Positions 45,006 to 54,165 of a stretch of DNA of 59,134 bases are shown here, piece by piece. The DNA is from Devosia sp. (GTDB lineage Bacteria; Pseudomonadota; Alphaproteobacteria; Rhizobiales; Devosiaceae), in contig NZ_JAQGJV010000035.1 of NCBI RefSeq assembly GCF_028290435.1, positions 1 through 59,134 of the forward strand, read 5' to 3'. The translations under genes and the position numbers were made by a program. Position 1 is the first letter of the stretch, and each line of letters begins with the position of its first letter. The notes beneath the pieces were generated by a model. The model ran no database searches. It was not told the origin of the DNA and saw nothing but the letters and a program-made list of their open reading frames with translations.

Positions 45006-45832
45006 CCACCAAAGCCTTTGTCATCGGCCACCCGATCAACCATTCGCGCTCGCCGCTGATCCATGGCACTTGGCTCACCGAACACGGCATCGACGGCAGC
45101 TACGAGGCCATCGATGTGGCGCCCGCCGAGCTGCTGGCGTTTTTCGAGCGCCTGCGTGGCGGTGAATTTGCCGGCGGCAATGTCACCATTCCCCATAAGG
45201 AAGCGGTTTTTGCGCTCTGCGACAGCGTTGATCCGCTGGCCAAGACCATCGGCGCGGTCAATACGCTGGTGGTGCGCGACGGCAAGGTTCATGGCACCAA
45301 TACGGATTATCTCGGCTTTTTGGGCAATCTCGATGCCGGCGCGCCTGGCTGGGCGGATAGCCTCGATGAGGCCATTGTGCTGGGCGCCGGCGGCGCGGCC
45401 CGCGCCGTGCTCGTCGCCCTGCGCAGCCGCGGGGTCAGACAGGTCCATATCCTCAACCGCACCGTCGCCAATGCGGCACAACTGGCATCCCATATCGACG
45501 GGCCGTTCAGCGCCCATGGCTATGAGGCCTTCGCCGAACTGGGGCCGAAGGCGGGCCTTGTGGTCAATACCAGCTCGATCGGAATGCACGGCACGCGCTT
45601 TGAAGGACTCGATCTGGGGCTGCTGCCGAAGACGGCGCTGGTGACCGATATTGTCTACACCCCGCAGGTCACGCCGCTGCTGGCCGACGCCAAGGCGCTT
45701 GCCCTGCGGACCGTCGATGGCTTGGGCATGTTGTTGCATCAGGCCGTGCCCGGTTTCGAGGCCTGGTTCGGCACGCGCCCCCTCGTCACGCCCGCCCTGC
45801 GGGCTCGCATCGAAGCCACGTTGGAACATTGA
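45002..45832 (+). CDS. aroE: Shikimate dehydrogenase
   Basis: AroE reduces 3-dehydroshikimate to shikimate with NADPH. The 276-aa protein has VIGHPINHSRSPLIH (shikimate-binding Ser), NVTIPHKE (catalytic Lys), NTDYLGFLGNL (Asp), the cofactor loop VLGAGGAARAVLVAL and the LNRT strand. The start GTG 45002 overlaps maf by 4 bp. The next gene, coaE, starts 3 bp after its stop. Confidence 0.97.
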   Translation: MTTKAFVIGHPINHSRSPLIHGTWLTEHGIDGSYEAIDVAPAELLAFFERLRGGEFAGGNVTIPHKEAVFALCDSVDPLAKTIGAVNTLVVRDGKVHGTNTDYLGFLGNLDAGAPGWADSLDEAIVLGAGGAARAVLVALRSRGVRQVHILNRTVANAAQLASHIDGPFSAHGYEAFAELGPKAGLVVNTSSIGMHGTRFEGLDLGLLPKTALVTDIVYTPQVTPLLADAKALALRTVDGLGMLLHQAVPGFEAWFGTRPLVTPALRARIEATLEH

Positions 45833-45834
45833 GC

Positions 45835-46431
45835 ATGTGGCGCATCGGCATTACCGGCTCGATCGCCACGGGAAAATCTACCGTGCTCGAGGCCTTCAAA
45901 ACCTTCGGTGTCCCGGTCTATTCAGCCGACATCGCCGTGGCCGAGCTTTATGCTGGTGACGCCGTGGCACCCGTCGAAGCGCTGTTCCCTGGCGTCGCGG
46001 TCAATGGCGTCATCGACAAAGCCCTGTTGTCACAGCGTCTCGCCGCCGACCCATCTGGCTTCCAGCGCCTCGAGAGCGTGGTCCATCCCCTCGTGCGCGC
46101 CCGCATTGCCCGTTTCATGGACAACGCGCAAAAATCCGGCGCAGCCTTGGCCGTCGTTGAAGTGCCGCTGCTGTTCGAGAGCGGTTATGATTATGGCTTC
46201 GATGCCATCGGCGTCACCCATGTGGCCGAGCCCATCCAGCGCGAGCGTGCTCTGGCGCGTCCCGGCATGACCGTGGAAAAGCTCGACACCATCCTTGCCC
46301 GCCAGCTCCCGCAGGCACAAAAGAGGGCACGCGCCACCTATGCGTTCGACACGGGTGGCAGCATCAAGCAAACGACCGACATGGTCAAAGCGCTGGTCGC
46401 CGCCATCCAGGCGCGCCAGGCGCAACAGTAA
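45835..46431 (+). CDS. coaE: Dephospho-CoA kinase
   Basis: CoaE performs the last step of coenzyme A synthesis. The 198-aa product starts MWRIGITGSIATGKSTV with its P-loop, followed by FGVPVYSADIAVAELY and ESVVHPLVRARI. VEVPLLFESGYDYGFD is also typical. ATG 45835 is preferred (GGA 9 nt upstream); TTG 45829, inside the aroE stop, is an alternative. Together with coaA at 57.5 kb, two CoA-pathway kinases are in the window. Confidence 0.95.
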   Translation: MWRIGITGSIATGKSTVLEAFKTFGVPVYSADIAVAELYAGDAVAPVEALFPGVAVNGVIDKALLSQRLAADPSGFQRLESVVHPLVRARIARFMDNAQKSGAALAVVEVPLLFESGYDYGFDAIGVTHVAEPIQRERALARPGMTVEKLDTILARQLPQAQKRARATYAFDTGGSIKQTTDMVKALVAAIQARQAQQ

Positions 46432-46451
46432 AAGACGTTAGGGGAGACGCC

Positions 46452-47153
46452 GTGACACGCCAGGTCGTGCTCGATACCGAAACCACCGGCCTTTCTCCCG
46501 CCACGGGGGACCGCCTGGTCGAAATCGGCTGCGTCGAGCTGGTCAATCACCTGCCTTCGGGCCGGACCTTCCACGTCTATCTCAATCCGCAGCGCTCGAT
46601 GCCCGAAGAGGCGTTCCGGGTGCATGGCCTGTCCGACGACTTCCTCGCCGACAAGCCGCTATTCTCCGCTGCGGCCGCCGATTTCCGCGCCTTCATCGAA
46701 GATGCCACGCTGATCATCCACAATGCTCCCTTCGATATGGGCTTCCTCAATGCCGAGCTGACCAATCTGGGCCAGCCCAAGCTAACCAATGACGTCATCG
46801 ATACGGTCATGCTGGCCCGCGAGCGCCATCCGGGCGCCCGAGTGAGCCTTGACGCCCTCTGCAAGCATTATGGCATCGACACCTCGCGCCGCACCCTGCA
46901 TGGCGCTCTGCTCGATAGCGAAATCCTGGCCGAGGTCTATCTGGAACTGATTGGCGGCCGCCAGGCGGGCCTGGCCCTGGTGGCGGAAAACCGCATCTCG
47001 GGCGCCGAAGGCATTGCCTCCATGGTCGCCGCCATCCGCCGCCCCGTGCCGCTGCCCTCGCGCGTATCGGCTGAGGCTGCGGTTGCCCACGCTGCGCTGA
47101 TCGCCACCATGGGCGCCGATGCGCTCTGGAATGAGTACGCGCAAGCGTCCTAA
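46452..47153 (+). CDS. dnaQ: DNA polymerase III epsilon subunit (proofreading exonuclease)
   Basis: DnaQ is the 3'-5' proofreading subunit of the replicase. The 233-aa protein has the DEDDh exonuclease residues: VLDTETTGL (Asp8, Glu10), HNAPFDMGFLN (Asp) and the His and Asp of TLHGALLDSEILAEVY. GGRQAGL near the end of the domain is typical of replicative epsilon. The start is GTG 46452. Its place near the origin with maf-aroE-coaE is conserved. Confidence 0.97.
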   Translation: MTRQVVLDTETTGLSPATGDRLVEIGCVELVNHLPSGRTFHVYLNPQRSMPEEAFRVHGLSDDFLADKPLFSAAAADFRAFIEDATLIIHNAPFDMGFLNAELTNLGQPKLTNDVIDTVMLARERHPGARVSLDALCKHYGIDTSRRTLHGALLDSEILAEVYLELIGGRQAGLALVAENRISGAEGIASMVAAIRRPVPLPSRVSAEAAVAHAALIATMGADALWNEYAQAS

Positions 47154-47158
47154 ACAAA

Positions 47159-47187
47159 AAGGCCCCGGACTAAATGTCCGAGGCCTT
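47159..47187. terminator. Bidirectional hairpin terminator between dnaQ and secB
   Basis: AAGGCC and CGGAC pair with GTCCG and GGCCTT around loop TAAAT (one C/A mismatch). A-rich on the left and weakly T-rich on the right, it can serve both converging genes. Confidence 0.8.
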
Positions 47188-47207
47188 CAAATTCCAAAAC
47201 CCAAAAA

Positions 47208-47726
47208 TTAGTTCGGCTTGGTCGTATCCGCATCCGCCACGGCCGGCGCACCGTTCTGCTTGGCGGCCAGGTTCGCCAGGTTCTGGCGATAGATGGTGGC
47301 AAAATCAACCGGCTCCATCATCAGCGGCGGGAAGCCGCCCTGCTGGGTGACGCTGGCCAGAACCTGCCGCGCGAACGGGAAGATCAAGCGCGGGCACTCG
47401 ATCATCAACAGCTGGCTGAGCTGCGCGTCGACGATATTGCGCAGGCGGAACACGCCGCCATAGACCAGTTCGACATTGAACAGCACGGTGGCTTCGCGAT
47501 TGGCCTTGGCCGTCAGCGTCAGCTCCACCGCATAAAGATCGTCGGCCTGCTTCTTGACGCCGACGCTGATCGAGACGTTGAACGCCGGAGCCCCCGAGCC
47601 CAGCATGATCGAGGCCGGAGCACCCGGATTTTCGAACGACAGGTCGCGGATATACTGGCCCACCAGGTTCATCATCGGGGCGGTATTTGCCTGCGGCGCG
47701 GCAGCGCCCTGATTATCGTCAGCCAT
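47208..47726 (-). CDS. secB: Protein-export chaperone SecB
   Basis: SecB keeps precursor proteins unfolded and passes them to SecA. From ATG 47726 the protein is 172 aa. NLVGQYIRDLSFENPGAP, the beta strands VELTLTAKAN and FNVELVYGGVFRL, and CPRLIFPFARQVLASVTQQGGFPPLMMEPVDF (split over 100-135) are standard. An upstream ATG seven codons earlier is less likely. It converges with dnaQ. Confidence 0.97.
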   Translation of the reverse strand: MADDNQGAAAPQANTAPMMNLVGQYIRDLSFENPGAPASIMLGSGAPAFNVSISVGVKKQADDLYAVELTLTAKANREATVLFNVELVYGGVFRLRNIVDAQLSQLLMIECPRLIFPFARQVLASVTQQGGFPPLMMEPVDFATIYRQNLANLAAKQNGAPAVADADTTKPN

Positions 47727-47807
47727 TTTGGGGTTCCTCGACACCATTTATTGGCGGGCTGGCTAGCATCTTTGCGCCAACCGGACAAGGAGGACCAGCC
47801 GTCTCGC

Positions 47808-48272
47808 TTAACGCGGCCGATAGTCCTCGTCGTCGAGATCGATCACCCCCGGCCCCTTGATGCGGCCATCTTCGGGACTGGGTTGCGCGCGAAAGCCGGT
47901 GGTCTGCACCACGGTAAAATTGCCCGCAAGCGTCTTGTAGATCCAGCGTCGGATCGGCGGCACCAGCAAGCTCAGTCCCACCACGTCGCTCAAAAAACCC
48001 GGCAGGATCAGCAGCACCGCCGCCACCCCGATCAGCGCCGCATCCGCAATGGTCTGTCCGGGCAGCTTGCCGGCCGCGACATTGCCGCGCAGTTGCATCA
48101 GCACGGCCAGCCCCTGCTGGCGCAGCAGCGCCCCGCCCAACAGCGCCGCGCCGATCACCAGAGCCAACGTCGGCCACAGCCCGATCGTCTGCCCCACCTT
48201 GATGAACAGGGCAATTTCCACGATGGGCAGGGCCAGCAGGCCAAGCAGGAAAAATCGAGCCAACCGGGTCAT
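47808..48272 (-). CDS. fxsA: FxsA-family membrane protein
   Basis: The 154-aa protein has three or four hydrophobic segments (FFLLGLLALPIVEIALFIKVG, LWPTLALVIGAALLGGALL, AALIGVAAVLLILPGFLSD). The conserved FxsA motifs PIVEI, RQQG and LPGFLSD-GLLLL-like LPGFLSDVVGLSLLVP are present. FxsA was first linked to phage exclusion by F plasmid in E. coli; its normal role is unknown. It is divergent from the Tim44-like gene. Confidence 0.9.
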   Translation of the reverse strand: MTRLARFFLLGLLALPIVEIALFIKVGQTIGLWPTLALVIGAALLGGALLRQQGLAVLMQLRGNVAAGKLPGQTIADAALIGVAAVLLILPGFLSDVVGLSLLVPPIRRWIYKTLAGNFTVVQTTGFRAQPSPEDGRIKGPGVIDLDDEDYRPR

Positions 48273-48440
48273 TCCTCTCTTGCCGAAACCGGGATCGAGC
48301 CTCAAAAGAGAACTCGCCCCATCGTGAACTGGTTTCGGGGTGAACTTTTCCTATATATAGGTCAGTTTGGGCGCGCTGCGAGCGCTCGCGTCGCATCCGG
48401 ATGCGATTTTGCCGACGTGTTTTGCAATAGGTGTTTGTCC

Positions 48441-49166
48441 ATGGCCGAATTTCTCGATCTGCCTACCCTCATCGTTATCGGTCTTGCGATCGTCATCCTG
48501 TTCCGCCTGCGCTCGGTTCTGGGGACACGCACCGGCAATGAGCGGCCTCCGGTCGAACGCCGGGTCAAGTCCGATGCCAAAAGCGTCAAACCCGCCACCG
48601 AAGACACTATCGTGCCGATCCGCCCGCGTGGCGCCGGCAATCCCGATCTCGATGAGGACCGCCGCGCCCGCAAGACCGAGGCCGAAATCGAGCAGTTCTC
48701 CAAGGGCAATGCGGGTCTGGCCGAGGGCCTCAAGGCCGTGGCTGAGGCCGATCCGAGCTTTACCCCGAAATCCTTCATGGATGGCGCCAAGCAGGCCTAT
48801 GAGATGATCGTCACCGCGTTTGCCGCCGGCGATCGCAACACCCTCAAGAACTTGTTGGAAAAAGACGTGTTCGACGGCTTCCAGCGCGCCATCGCCGATC
48901 GCGAGGCCGCCGGTCAGAAGGTGGATTTCACCTTTGTTGGCCTGCCCAAGGTCGAATTCTCCGACGCCGAATTCGACAAGAAGAACGTCAACGTCACCAT
49001 CCGCTTCCACGCCGAAGTGGTGTCGGCCACCCGCGACAAGGACGGCACGCTGGTCGATGGCAATGCCGATCAGGTGCAGACCATAGCCGATGAATGGACC
49101 TTTGCGCGCAACCCAAAGTCGCGCGATCCGAACTGGAAAGTGGTCACCACCAGCCAGCTCGACTAA
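48441..49166 (+). CDS. Tim44/TimA-domain membrane protein
   Basis: The 241-aa protein has an N-terminal membrane helix (about 6-23, LPTLIVIGLAIVILFRL) and a charged linker. A Tim44-like domain follows (FMDGAKQAYEMIVTAFAAGDRNTLKNLL, VDFTFVGLPKVEFSD, DEWTFARN). This alphaproteobacterial relative of mitochondrial Tim44 (TimA) is inner-membrane bound; its partner here is unknown. ATG 48441 is the best start. It usually has mltA between it and the Smr gene, but that gene is absent here. Confidence 0.9.
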   Translation: MAEFLDLPTLIVIGLAIVILFRLRSVLGTRTGNERPPVERRVKSDAKSVKPATEDTIVPIRPRGAGNPDLDEDRRARKTEAEIEQFSKGNAGLAEGLKAVAEADPSFTPKSFMDGAKQAYEMIVTAFAAGDRNTLKNLLEKDVFDGFQRAIADREAAGQKVDFTFVGLPKVEFSDAEFDKKNVNVTIRFHAEVVSATRDKDGTLVDGNADQVQTIADEWTFARNPKSRDPNWKVVTTSQLD

Positions 49167-49194
49167 CCGGCGCGGCGGGCGGGTCTTTGCCTTC

Positions 49195-49779
49195 ATGTCC
49201 AAGCGTGATCCAAAACGCCTGCCACACGACTTCCACCTGTGGACGGCCGTTGCCGCCACCATCGATCCGCTGCGCCGCAAGCGTCTGCTGAAGATGGCCA
49301 ACGGCCCGCTGCCCCTGCCTGAGCCGGCGGCCGAAAAGCCGCCCGCTCCGCCGCCTCCCGAAAAGCCACGCCGCCGCTTCCAGGTGCCGTCCTACCAGGC
49401 GCCGATGCCCCCGCATGGCAAAATCCCCGACCGGGCGCTCGAGCCCTCCATCAAGAAGAAGGTCGTGCGCGGTCGTATCGAGATCGATGGCACCATCGAC
49501 CTGCATGGCCTGCGCCAGGACGAAGCCCGGGCCGCGCTCTATCGTTTCATCCAGGCTCGGGCCGCGCGGGGCGACCGCACCATCTTGGTCATCACCGGCA
49601 AGGGCATCAAGACCATCGACGACTACACCCTCGCCATGACCGAGCGCGGCGTGCTGCGCACCATGCTGCCGGTCTGGCTTAGCGAGCCGTCGCTGTCGCC
49701 GCTCGTGTCCGGCTGGACCGTGGCCGCCCGTGGCCATGGTGGGGAGGGCGCCTGGTATGTGCGCCTGCGCCGGCCATGA
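49195..49779 (+). CDS. Smr-domain protein
   Basis: The 194-aa product has a basic, Pro-rich N-terminus (residues 35-75) and a C-terminal Smr domain (IDLHGLRQDEARAALYRF, ILVITGKGIKT, LSPLVSGWTVAARGHGGEGAWYVRLRR). The domain gives nicking or RNA-endonuclease activity in some relatives. The gene starts 28 bp after the Tim44-like gene. Its stop overlaps the next gene by 4 bp (ATGA). Confidence 0.88.
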   Translation: MSKRDPKRLPHDFHLWTAVAATIDPLRRKRLLKMANGPLPLPEPAAEKPPAPPPPEKPRRRFQVPSYQAPMPPHGKIPDRALEPSIKKKVVRGRIEIDGTIDLHGLRQDEARAALYRFIQARAARGDRTILVITGKGIKTIDDYTLAMTERGVLRTMLPVWLSEPSLSPLVSGWTVAARGHGGEGAWYVRLRRP

Positions 49780-50147
49780 CGCCCTTGGGCGCAAAAATGC
49801 GGGCCCTGCGCGAGGAACGCGGCGTCTCGCTGAAGGAGATGGCGGCGGCGCTCAACGTCTCGAGCGCCTATCTGTCCGCCCTCGAACACGGCCGCCGCGG
49901 CAAGCCCACCGGCTTCCTGCTGCATCGCATCATCGCCTATTTCAACGTCATCTGGGACGAGGCCGAAGAGCTGCAGCGCCTCGCCGAACTCTCCGATCCC
50001 AAGATCACCATCGATACCGGGGGCCTTGCCCCCGAGGCCACCGAACTGACCAACCGCCTCGCCGCCGCCATCGGCAAGCTCAATACCGAAGACCTCATCG
50101 CCCTCCGCACCGAATTGCAGCGCCGGGCCAACAAGCCGCGGCCATAA
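49776..50147 (+). CDS. XRE-family DNA-binding regulator
   Basis: The 123-aa protein has one N-terminal helix-turn-helix of the Cro/C1 type (LGAKMRALREERGVSLKEMAAALNVSSAY, in residues 4-33, with SALEHGRRGKPTG in the recognition helix). A C-terminal helical part follows that may dimerise. It is coupled to the Smr gene, so it may regulate that operon or a nearby stress gene. A terminator follows. Confidence 0.88.
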   Translation: MTPLGAKMRALREERGVSLKEMAAALNVSSAYLSALEHGRRGKPTGFLLHRIIAYFNVIWDEAEELQRLAELSDPKITIDTGGLAPEATELTNRLAAAIGKLNTEDLIALRTELQRRANKPRP

Positions 50148-50151
50148 AAAA

Positions 50152-50178
50152 GCCGCCAGGCGAACCTGGCGGCTGTCT
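50152..50178 (+). terminator. Rho-independent terminator after the XRE gene
   Basis: GCCGCCAGG (50152-50160) pairs perfectly with CCTGGCGGC (50165-50173) over loop CGAA. TGTCTTTG follows and an A tract precedes. Confidence 0.85.
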
Positions 50179-50198
50179 TTGAATTCCCAGCTCCTCGT

Positions 50199-50318
50199 CC
50201 CCTCCCCCTGAGGGGAGGGCCAGGGTGGGGGGAACGAGCCGCAAACCGGATTTCGTCTGGCTTGGCGCCACTCCCGTTGCAGCCTCCCACCCTCAGTCCC
50301 TCCCCTCAAGGGGGAGGC
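50199..50318. repeat. Imperfect inverted repeat in the XRE-hslU gap
   Basis: Arms at about 50199-50231 and 50283-50318 are near reverse complements built from CCTCCCCTGAGGGGAGG-like blocks plus CCAGGGTGGG/CCCACCCTCAG. The architecture is like that of 21852-21979. Confidence 0.7.
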
Positions 50319-50336
50319 AGGGCAACCATCGAGTTC

Positions 50337-51641
50337 TTACAACACGAACTTGCTCAAATCCGTATCCGCCGCCAACACACCCACCTTCTCGGCCACAAAC
50401 GCCGCGTCGATGCGGATGGTCTCGCCCTGCTTGTCCGGCGCGGTGAAGGAAATATCCTCCACCAGCCGCTCCATCACCGTCTGCAACCGGCGCGCGCCGA
50501 TATTCTCGACCGAGTTGTTGACCTTGACCGCCGCGTCGGCAATCGCCGCGATGGCGTCCTGGGTAATGTCCAGCGTCAGCCCTTCGGTGGCCATCAGCGC
50601 CACATACTGCTTGATCAGGCTAGCCTCGGTATCGTTGAGGATGGCAATGAAATCCTCGCGGGTCAGCGCCTTGAGCTCCACCCGGATCGGCAGGCGGCCC
50701 TGCAATTCCGGCAGCAGATCACTGGGCTTGCTCACATGGAACGCGCCCGATGCGATGAACAGGATATGGTCGGTCTTGACCGGACCATACTTGGTCGACA
50801 CCGTCGTGCCCTCGATCAGCGGCAGCAGGTCGCGCTGCACGCCCTCGCGCGATGGACCACCCGAGACGCCGCCATCGCGCGCCGCCACCTTGTCGATTTC
50901 GTCGATGAAGACGATGCCGTGGTTTTCCACCAGCTCGATGGCTTCGCTCTTGAGCTGGTCCTGGTCGAGCAGCTTGTCGGCCTCCTCGGCGATCAGCGGT
51001 TCATAGGCGTCCTTCACCTTGAACTTCCGCTTGGTGCCCTTGCCGCCCATCTTGGCGAACATGTCCTGCAGGTTGATCATGCCGACCCCGCCCTGCATGC
51101 CGGGAATCTCAAACCCGCCGGCCCCGGCCGATGGCGTCAGCTCGATCTCGATTTCCTTGTCGTCCAGCTCATTGCCCCGCAGCTTCTTGCGGAACGAGTC
51201 TCGCGTCGACGGCAGCGCCGAAGTGCCCACCAACGCATCGAGCACCCGCTCTTCGGCATTGTGATGCGCCTGCGCTTGCACGTCGGCGCGCTTCTTGTCG
51301 CGCAGTACCGCGATGCCGGCCTCGACCAAATCGCGAATGATCTGCTCGACGTCGCGGCCCACATAGCCCACCTCGGTGAATTTGGTCGCTTCCACCTTGA
51401 TGAACGGCGCCTGCGCCAGCCGCGCCAGGCGTCGCGCGATCTCGGTCTTGCCGACGCCGGTCGGCCCGATCATCAGGATATTCTTGGGCGTCACTTCGCG
51501 CCGCAATTCGGGGGTCAGCTGCTGCCGGCGCCACCGATTGCGCAAAGCCACGGCGACGGCGCGTTTGGCGTCATGCTGGCCCACGATGTGCCGGTCGAGT
51601 TCGGATACGATCTCGCGCGGGGAAAAATTGGTCTCACTCAT
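50337..51641 (-). CDS. hslU: HslUV protease ATPase subunit HslU
   Basis: HslU unfolds substrates and feeds them into HslV. The 434-aa protein has [20 protein letters not shown], Walker [14 protein letters not shown] near residue 60, the [16 protein letters not shown] segment, and [11 protein letters not shown] (Walker B). The inserted I domain is followed by [25 protein letters not shown] and the C-terminal [13 protein letters not shown] and final FVL that docks in HslV. The start ATG 51641 overlaps the GNAT gene by 8 bp. Confidence 0.97.
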   Translation of the reverse strand: MSETNFSPREIVSELDRHIVGQHDAKRAVAVALRNRWRRQQLTPELRREVTPKNILMIGPTGVGKTEIARRLARLAQAPFIKVEATKFTEVGYVGRDVEQIIRDLVEAGIAVLRDKKRADVQAQAHHNAEERVLDALVGTSALPSTRDSFRKKLRGNELDDKEIEIELTPSAGAGGFEIPGMQGGVGMINLQDMFAKMGGKGTKRKFKVKDAYEPLIAEEADKLLDQDQLKSEAIELVENHGIVFIDEIDKVAARDGGVSGGPSREGVQRDLLPLIEGTTVSTKYGPVKTDHILFIASGAFHVSKPSDLLPELQGRLPIRVELKALTREDFIAILNDTEASLIKQYVALMATEGLTLDITQDAIAAIADAAVKVNNSVENIGARRLQTVMERLVEDISFTAPDKQGETIRIDAAFVAEKVGVLAADTDLSKFVL

Positions 51642-52155
51642 TTTCTGTCTTTCCTGGTGCCTCATCGAAGAAGCGCACCATCATGTGTTCGTCGATATAT
51701 CGACCGTTCACCAAAAGGCAGCGGGGGTCGGTGCCATAGGTTTTGAACCCCGCCTTTTCGTAGAGCCCGATAGCCGGCGTGTTATGCGCACCCACCATCA
51801 GGTGCAGTTGGATCACCCGGCTGCGGGCATGCGCCACCGCTGTCTCGATCAGCGCCAGGCTCGCGCCGGTGCCGCGTAAACGCTGCTGCACATAGACCTG
51901 ATAGAGCCAGCCCCGATGCTGTTCGCGCTCGCCCTTGGTCTGGCCGAAGGCCACGATGCCGCCCAGAGTGCCTTCGGCGAAGACGCCGAAAAATGCCATC
52001 TGACCCAGCAGCGCCGCCAGATCGTCATCGCCGCGGGCAGCAAAGCTTTCCGCCGAACTCGCATAGGCATCGGGATGATTGACCAAGGCCTCATGGCGCA
52101 GCGCCCGATAGGCGGCGACGTCAGCAGCGGTCAGCATCCGGATCGAGTAATCCAA
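51634..52155 (-). CDS. GNAT acetyltransferase between hslV and hslU
   Basis: The 173-aa N-acetyltransferase has the GNAT core: the first helix ([17 protein letters not shown]), a beta hairpin around [11 protein letters not shown], the acetyl-CoA motif A region [22 protein letters not shown], and [23 protein letters not shown]. It is 3 bp after hslV and 8 bp into hslU, so it is part of the protease operon. Its substrate is unknown. Confidence 0.9.
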   Translation of the reverse strand: MDYSIRMLTAADVAAYRALRHEALVNHPDAYASSAESFAARGDDDLAALLGQMAFFGVFAEGTLGGIVAFGQTKGEREQHRGWLYQVYVQQRLRGTGASLALIETAVAHARSRVIQLHLMVGAHNTPAIGLYEKAGFKTYGTDPRCLLVNGRYIDEHMMVRFFDEAPGKTENE

Positions 52156-52158
52156 TTG

Positions 52159-52716
52159 CTAGAACTCGATCGTTTCAAGGGTGACGTTGGAATTGGTATA
52201 GACGCAGACCTGCTCGGCGATCTTCATCGCCCGGCGGGCGATTTCCTCGGCGTCCAGCTCGGTCGCGTCGGCCAGCGCCAGCGCTGCGCTCAGCGCGTAA
52301 TTGCCGCCCGAGCCGATGGCCGTCACGCCATAGTCCGGCGTCAGCACGTCGCCCGTGCCGGTCAGCACCAGCGTCTCCTTGGCGTCGGCGACGATCATCA
52401 TCGCCTCCAGCCGCCGCAGATAGCGATCGGTGCGCCAGTCCTTGGCCAGCTCGACCGAGGCGCGCATCAACTGATTGGGATACTGGATCAGCTTGGCCTC
52501 GAGCCGCTCGAACAGCGTGAAGGCGTCCGCCGTCGCGCCGGCAAAGCCGCCGATCACGTTGCCATCGCCCAGCCGCCGAACCTTGCGCGCGCCGTGCTTC
52601 ATCACGGTCTGGCCCATGGTCACCTGGCCGTCGCCGGCCACCACCACCTTGTTGCCCTTGCGCACGGCGACAATCGTCGTCCCGTGCCAGCCGGGGAAAT
52701 TATTGCTCTCACTCAT
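52159..52716 (-). CDS. hslV: HslUV protease peptidase subunit HslV
   Basis: HslV is the N-terminal-nucleophile peptidase of the bacterial proteasome-like complex. From ATG 52716 the precursor is 185 aa, and the mature Thr lies in [11 protein letters not shown] after a short pro-segment, a form common in alphaproteobacteria. [22 protein letters not shown] and [16 protein letters not shown] are characteristic, as is the [18 protein letters not shown] end. It leads the hslV-GNAT-hslU operon. Confidence 0.97.
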   Translation of the reverse strand: MSESNNFPGWHGTTIVAVRKGNKVVVAGDGQVTMGQTVMKHGARKVRRLGDGNVIGGFAGATADAFTLFERLEAKLIQYPNQLMRASVELAKDWRTDRYLRRLEAMMIVADAKETLVLTGTGDVLTPDYGVTAIGSGGNYALSAALALADATELDAEEIARRAMKIAEQVCVYTNSNVTLETIEF

Positions 52717-52784
52717 TGGGAAGAAACTCCAGAACTGTTGAGTGATATTTAGGGCACGCTTGGGCGATTGCAATGTGGCGCGCG

Positions 52785-53270
52785 CTACATGCCTGCGGCG
52801 ACCGCCTCGGCGAGGGAAACGGCCTCGTCCCTGGCTAAGCCGAAGGTCTGGACGGTTACCGTATCGTCCTTGTTGATGAAGCTGATGCTATAGGCCTTCG
52901 ATGGGTTCTCGGCCGGATCCACGATGAAGCCTGCCTGCCAAGGCCCCTCCAGCGGGGCAAGGTTTTCGGCACCGACATTGCTTGCCATGCCGGCCTGCGA
53001 CTGCTCGAAATATTGCAGCGGCGTGCCGCCGGTGATGTTCTGGCTGGCGGCGGTGATGGACGTGACTTTGGCATAGAGCCCGTCCCCGCCCTGCCAATTG
53101 CAAAACGACACGCCGTCCTGCTCGCTCTGCTCGATGATCGTGGCAAGCCCGCCGAAACTGTCCTCCAGCACCCCGGGCGAGACCATGTCGCAGGCGGTTC
53201 GGCTCGATTGCGCCATGGCGGGCGACACTGTCAGCAAGGCGGCCAGGACAAGCAGGGGCAGGAAACGCAT
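52785..53270 (-). CDS. Secreted hypothetical protein (161 aa)
   Basis: From ATG 53270 there is a clear signal peptide ([20 protein letters not shown], about 20 residues). The mature part is acidic, with two Cys (TACDMVSP and FCNWQG) that could form a disulfide, and a segment [23 protein letters not shown] at the end. An upstream ATG seven codons earlier is less likely. No family is recognised. It is divergent from hisB and 68 bp upstream of hslV in the same direction. Confidence 0.7.
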   Translation of the reverse strand: MRFLPLLVLAALLTVSPAMAQSSRTACDMVSPGVLEDSFGGLATIIEQSEQDGVSFCNWQGGDGLYAKVTSITAASQNITGGTPLQYFEQSQAGMASNVGAENLAPLEGPWQAGFIVDPAENPSKAYSISFINKDDTVTVQTFGLARDEAVSLAEAVAAGM

Positions 53271-53402
53271 TGGCCAACTCCGTGAGGTCAAACGCGCAGT
53301 TCGTCAGCCGATTATGGCACAATAGCGAATGGCGCCCTCTAACGTGATCTTCACGCGTCCGTGCCTATCTGCTAGTCAGCCGCCTATTCTGGAGACAAAC
53401 CC

Positions 53403-53990
53403 ATGCGCACCGCCGAGATTGCCCGCAAGACCAACGAGACCGAAATCACCGTCTCGCTCAACCTCGACGGCACCGGCACCCATTCCATGGCGACCGGCAT
53501 CGGCTTTTTCGATCACATGCTCGACCAGCTTTCGCGCCACTCGCTGATCGACATGACCGTCGCCGCCAAGGGCGACCTGCACATCGATTTTCACCACACG
53601 GCGGAAGACGTCGGCATCGCTCTCGGTCAGGCTTTCCTCAAAGCCCTTGGCGACAAGAAGGGCATCCGCCGCTATGCCAGTTCCGACCTGCCGATGGATG
53701 GCACGCTGACCCGCGCCGCCGTCGACGTCTCCGGCCGCCCGTTCCTCGTCTTCCGCGCCTCCTTCTCTGCCCCAAAAATCGGCGAAATGGATACCGAGCT
53801 GTTCCGCGAATTCTTCCAGGCTTTTGCCATGAATGCTGGCATCACGCTGCACCTCGAGAACTTCTACTTCGACAACAACCACCATCTGGCCGAGTCCATG
53901 TTCAAGGCCGTCGCCCGCGCCCTGCGCGACGCCGTCGAGATCGATCCCCGCCAGGCCGATCGCATCCCCTCCACCAAGGGCACGTTGTAA
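53403..53990 (+). CDS. hisB: Imidazoleglycerol-phosphate dehydratase
   Basis: HisB makes imidazole-acetol phosphate in histidine synthesis. The 195-aa single-domain form has the metal-binding histidines in [16 protein letters not shown] and [16 protein letters not shown], plus [24 protein letters not shown] (in 150-175). It heads the his cluster. A repeat-rich gap of about 280 bp separates it from the next gene. Confidence 0.97.
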   Translation: MRTAEIARKTNETEITVSLNLDGTGTHSMATGIGFFDHMLDQLSRHSLIDMTVAAKGDLHIDFHHTAEDVGIALGQAFLKALGDKKGIRRYASSDLPMDGTLTRAAVDVSGRPFLVFRASFSAPKIGEMDTELFREFFQAFAMNAGITLHLENFYFDNNHHLAESMFKAVARALRDAVEIDPRQADRIPSTKGTL

Positions 53991-54019
53991 AAGGCATTGT
54001 CACCCCACCAACCTTCCTT

Positions 54020-54040
54020 CCCGCGGACTTGATCCGCGGG
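54020..54040. repeat. Small palindromic repeat, copy 2
   Basis: CCCGCGGA (54020-54027) and TCCGCGGG (54033-54040) flank loop CTTGA, matching the element at 28732-28752 in layout and loop. It follows hisB. Confidence 0.65.
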
Positions 54041-54165
54041 CCCCTCCCCACGACCACCGCGTCCGGCTTGGGCTGCGGTAGGCTCACGGGGTCGGACGGC
54101 GGGTGGCTGCACGTGAGGGGTCTTCCGCTCGTCGTCCTTTTGCCCTAAATCACCCACAACCACGA

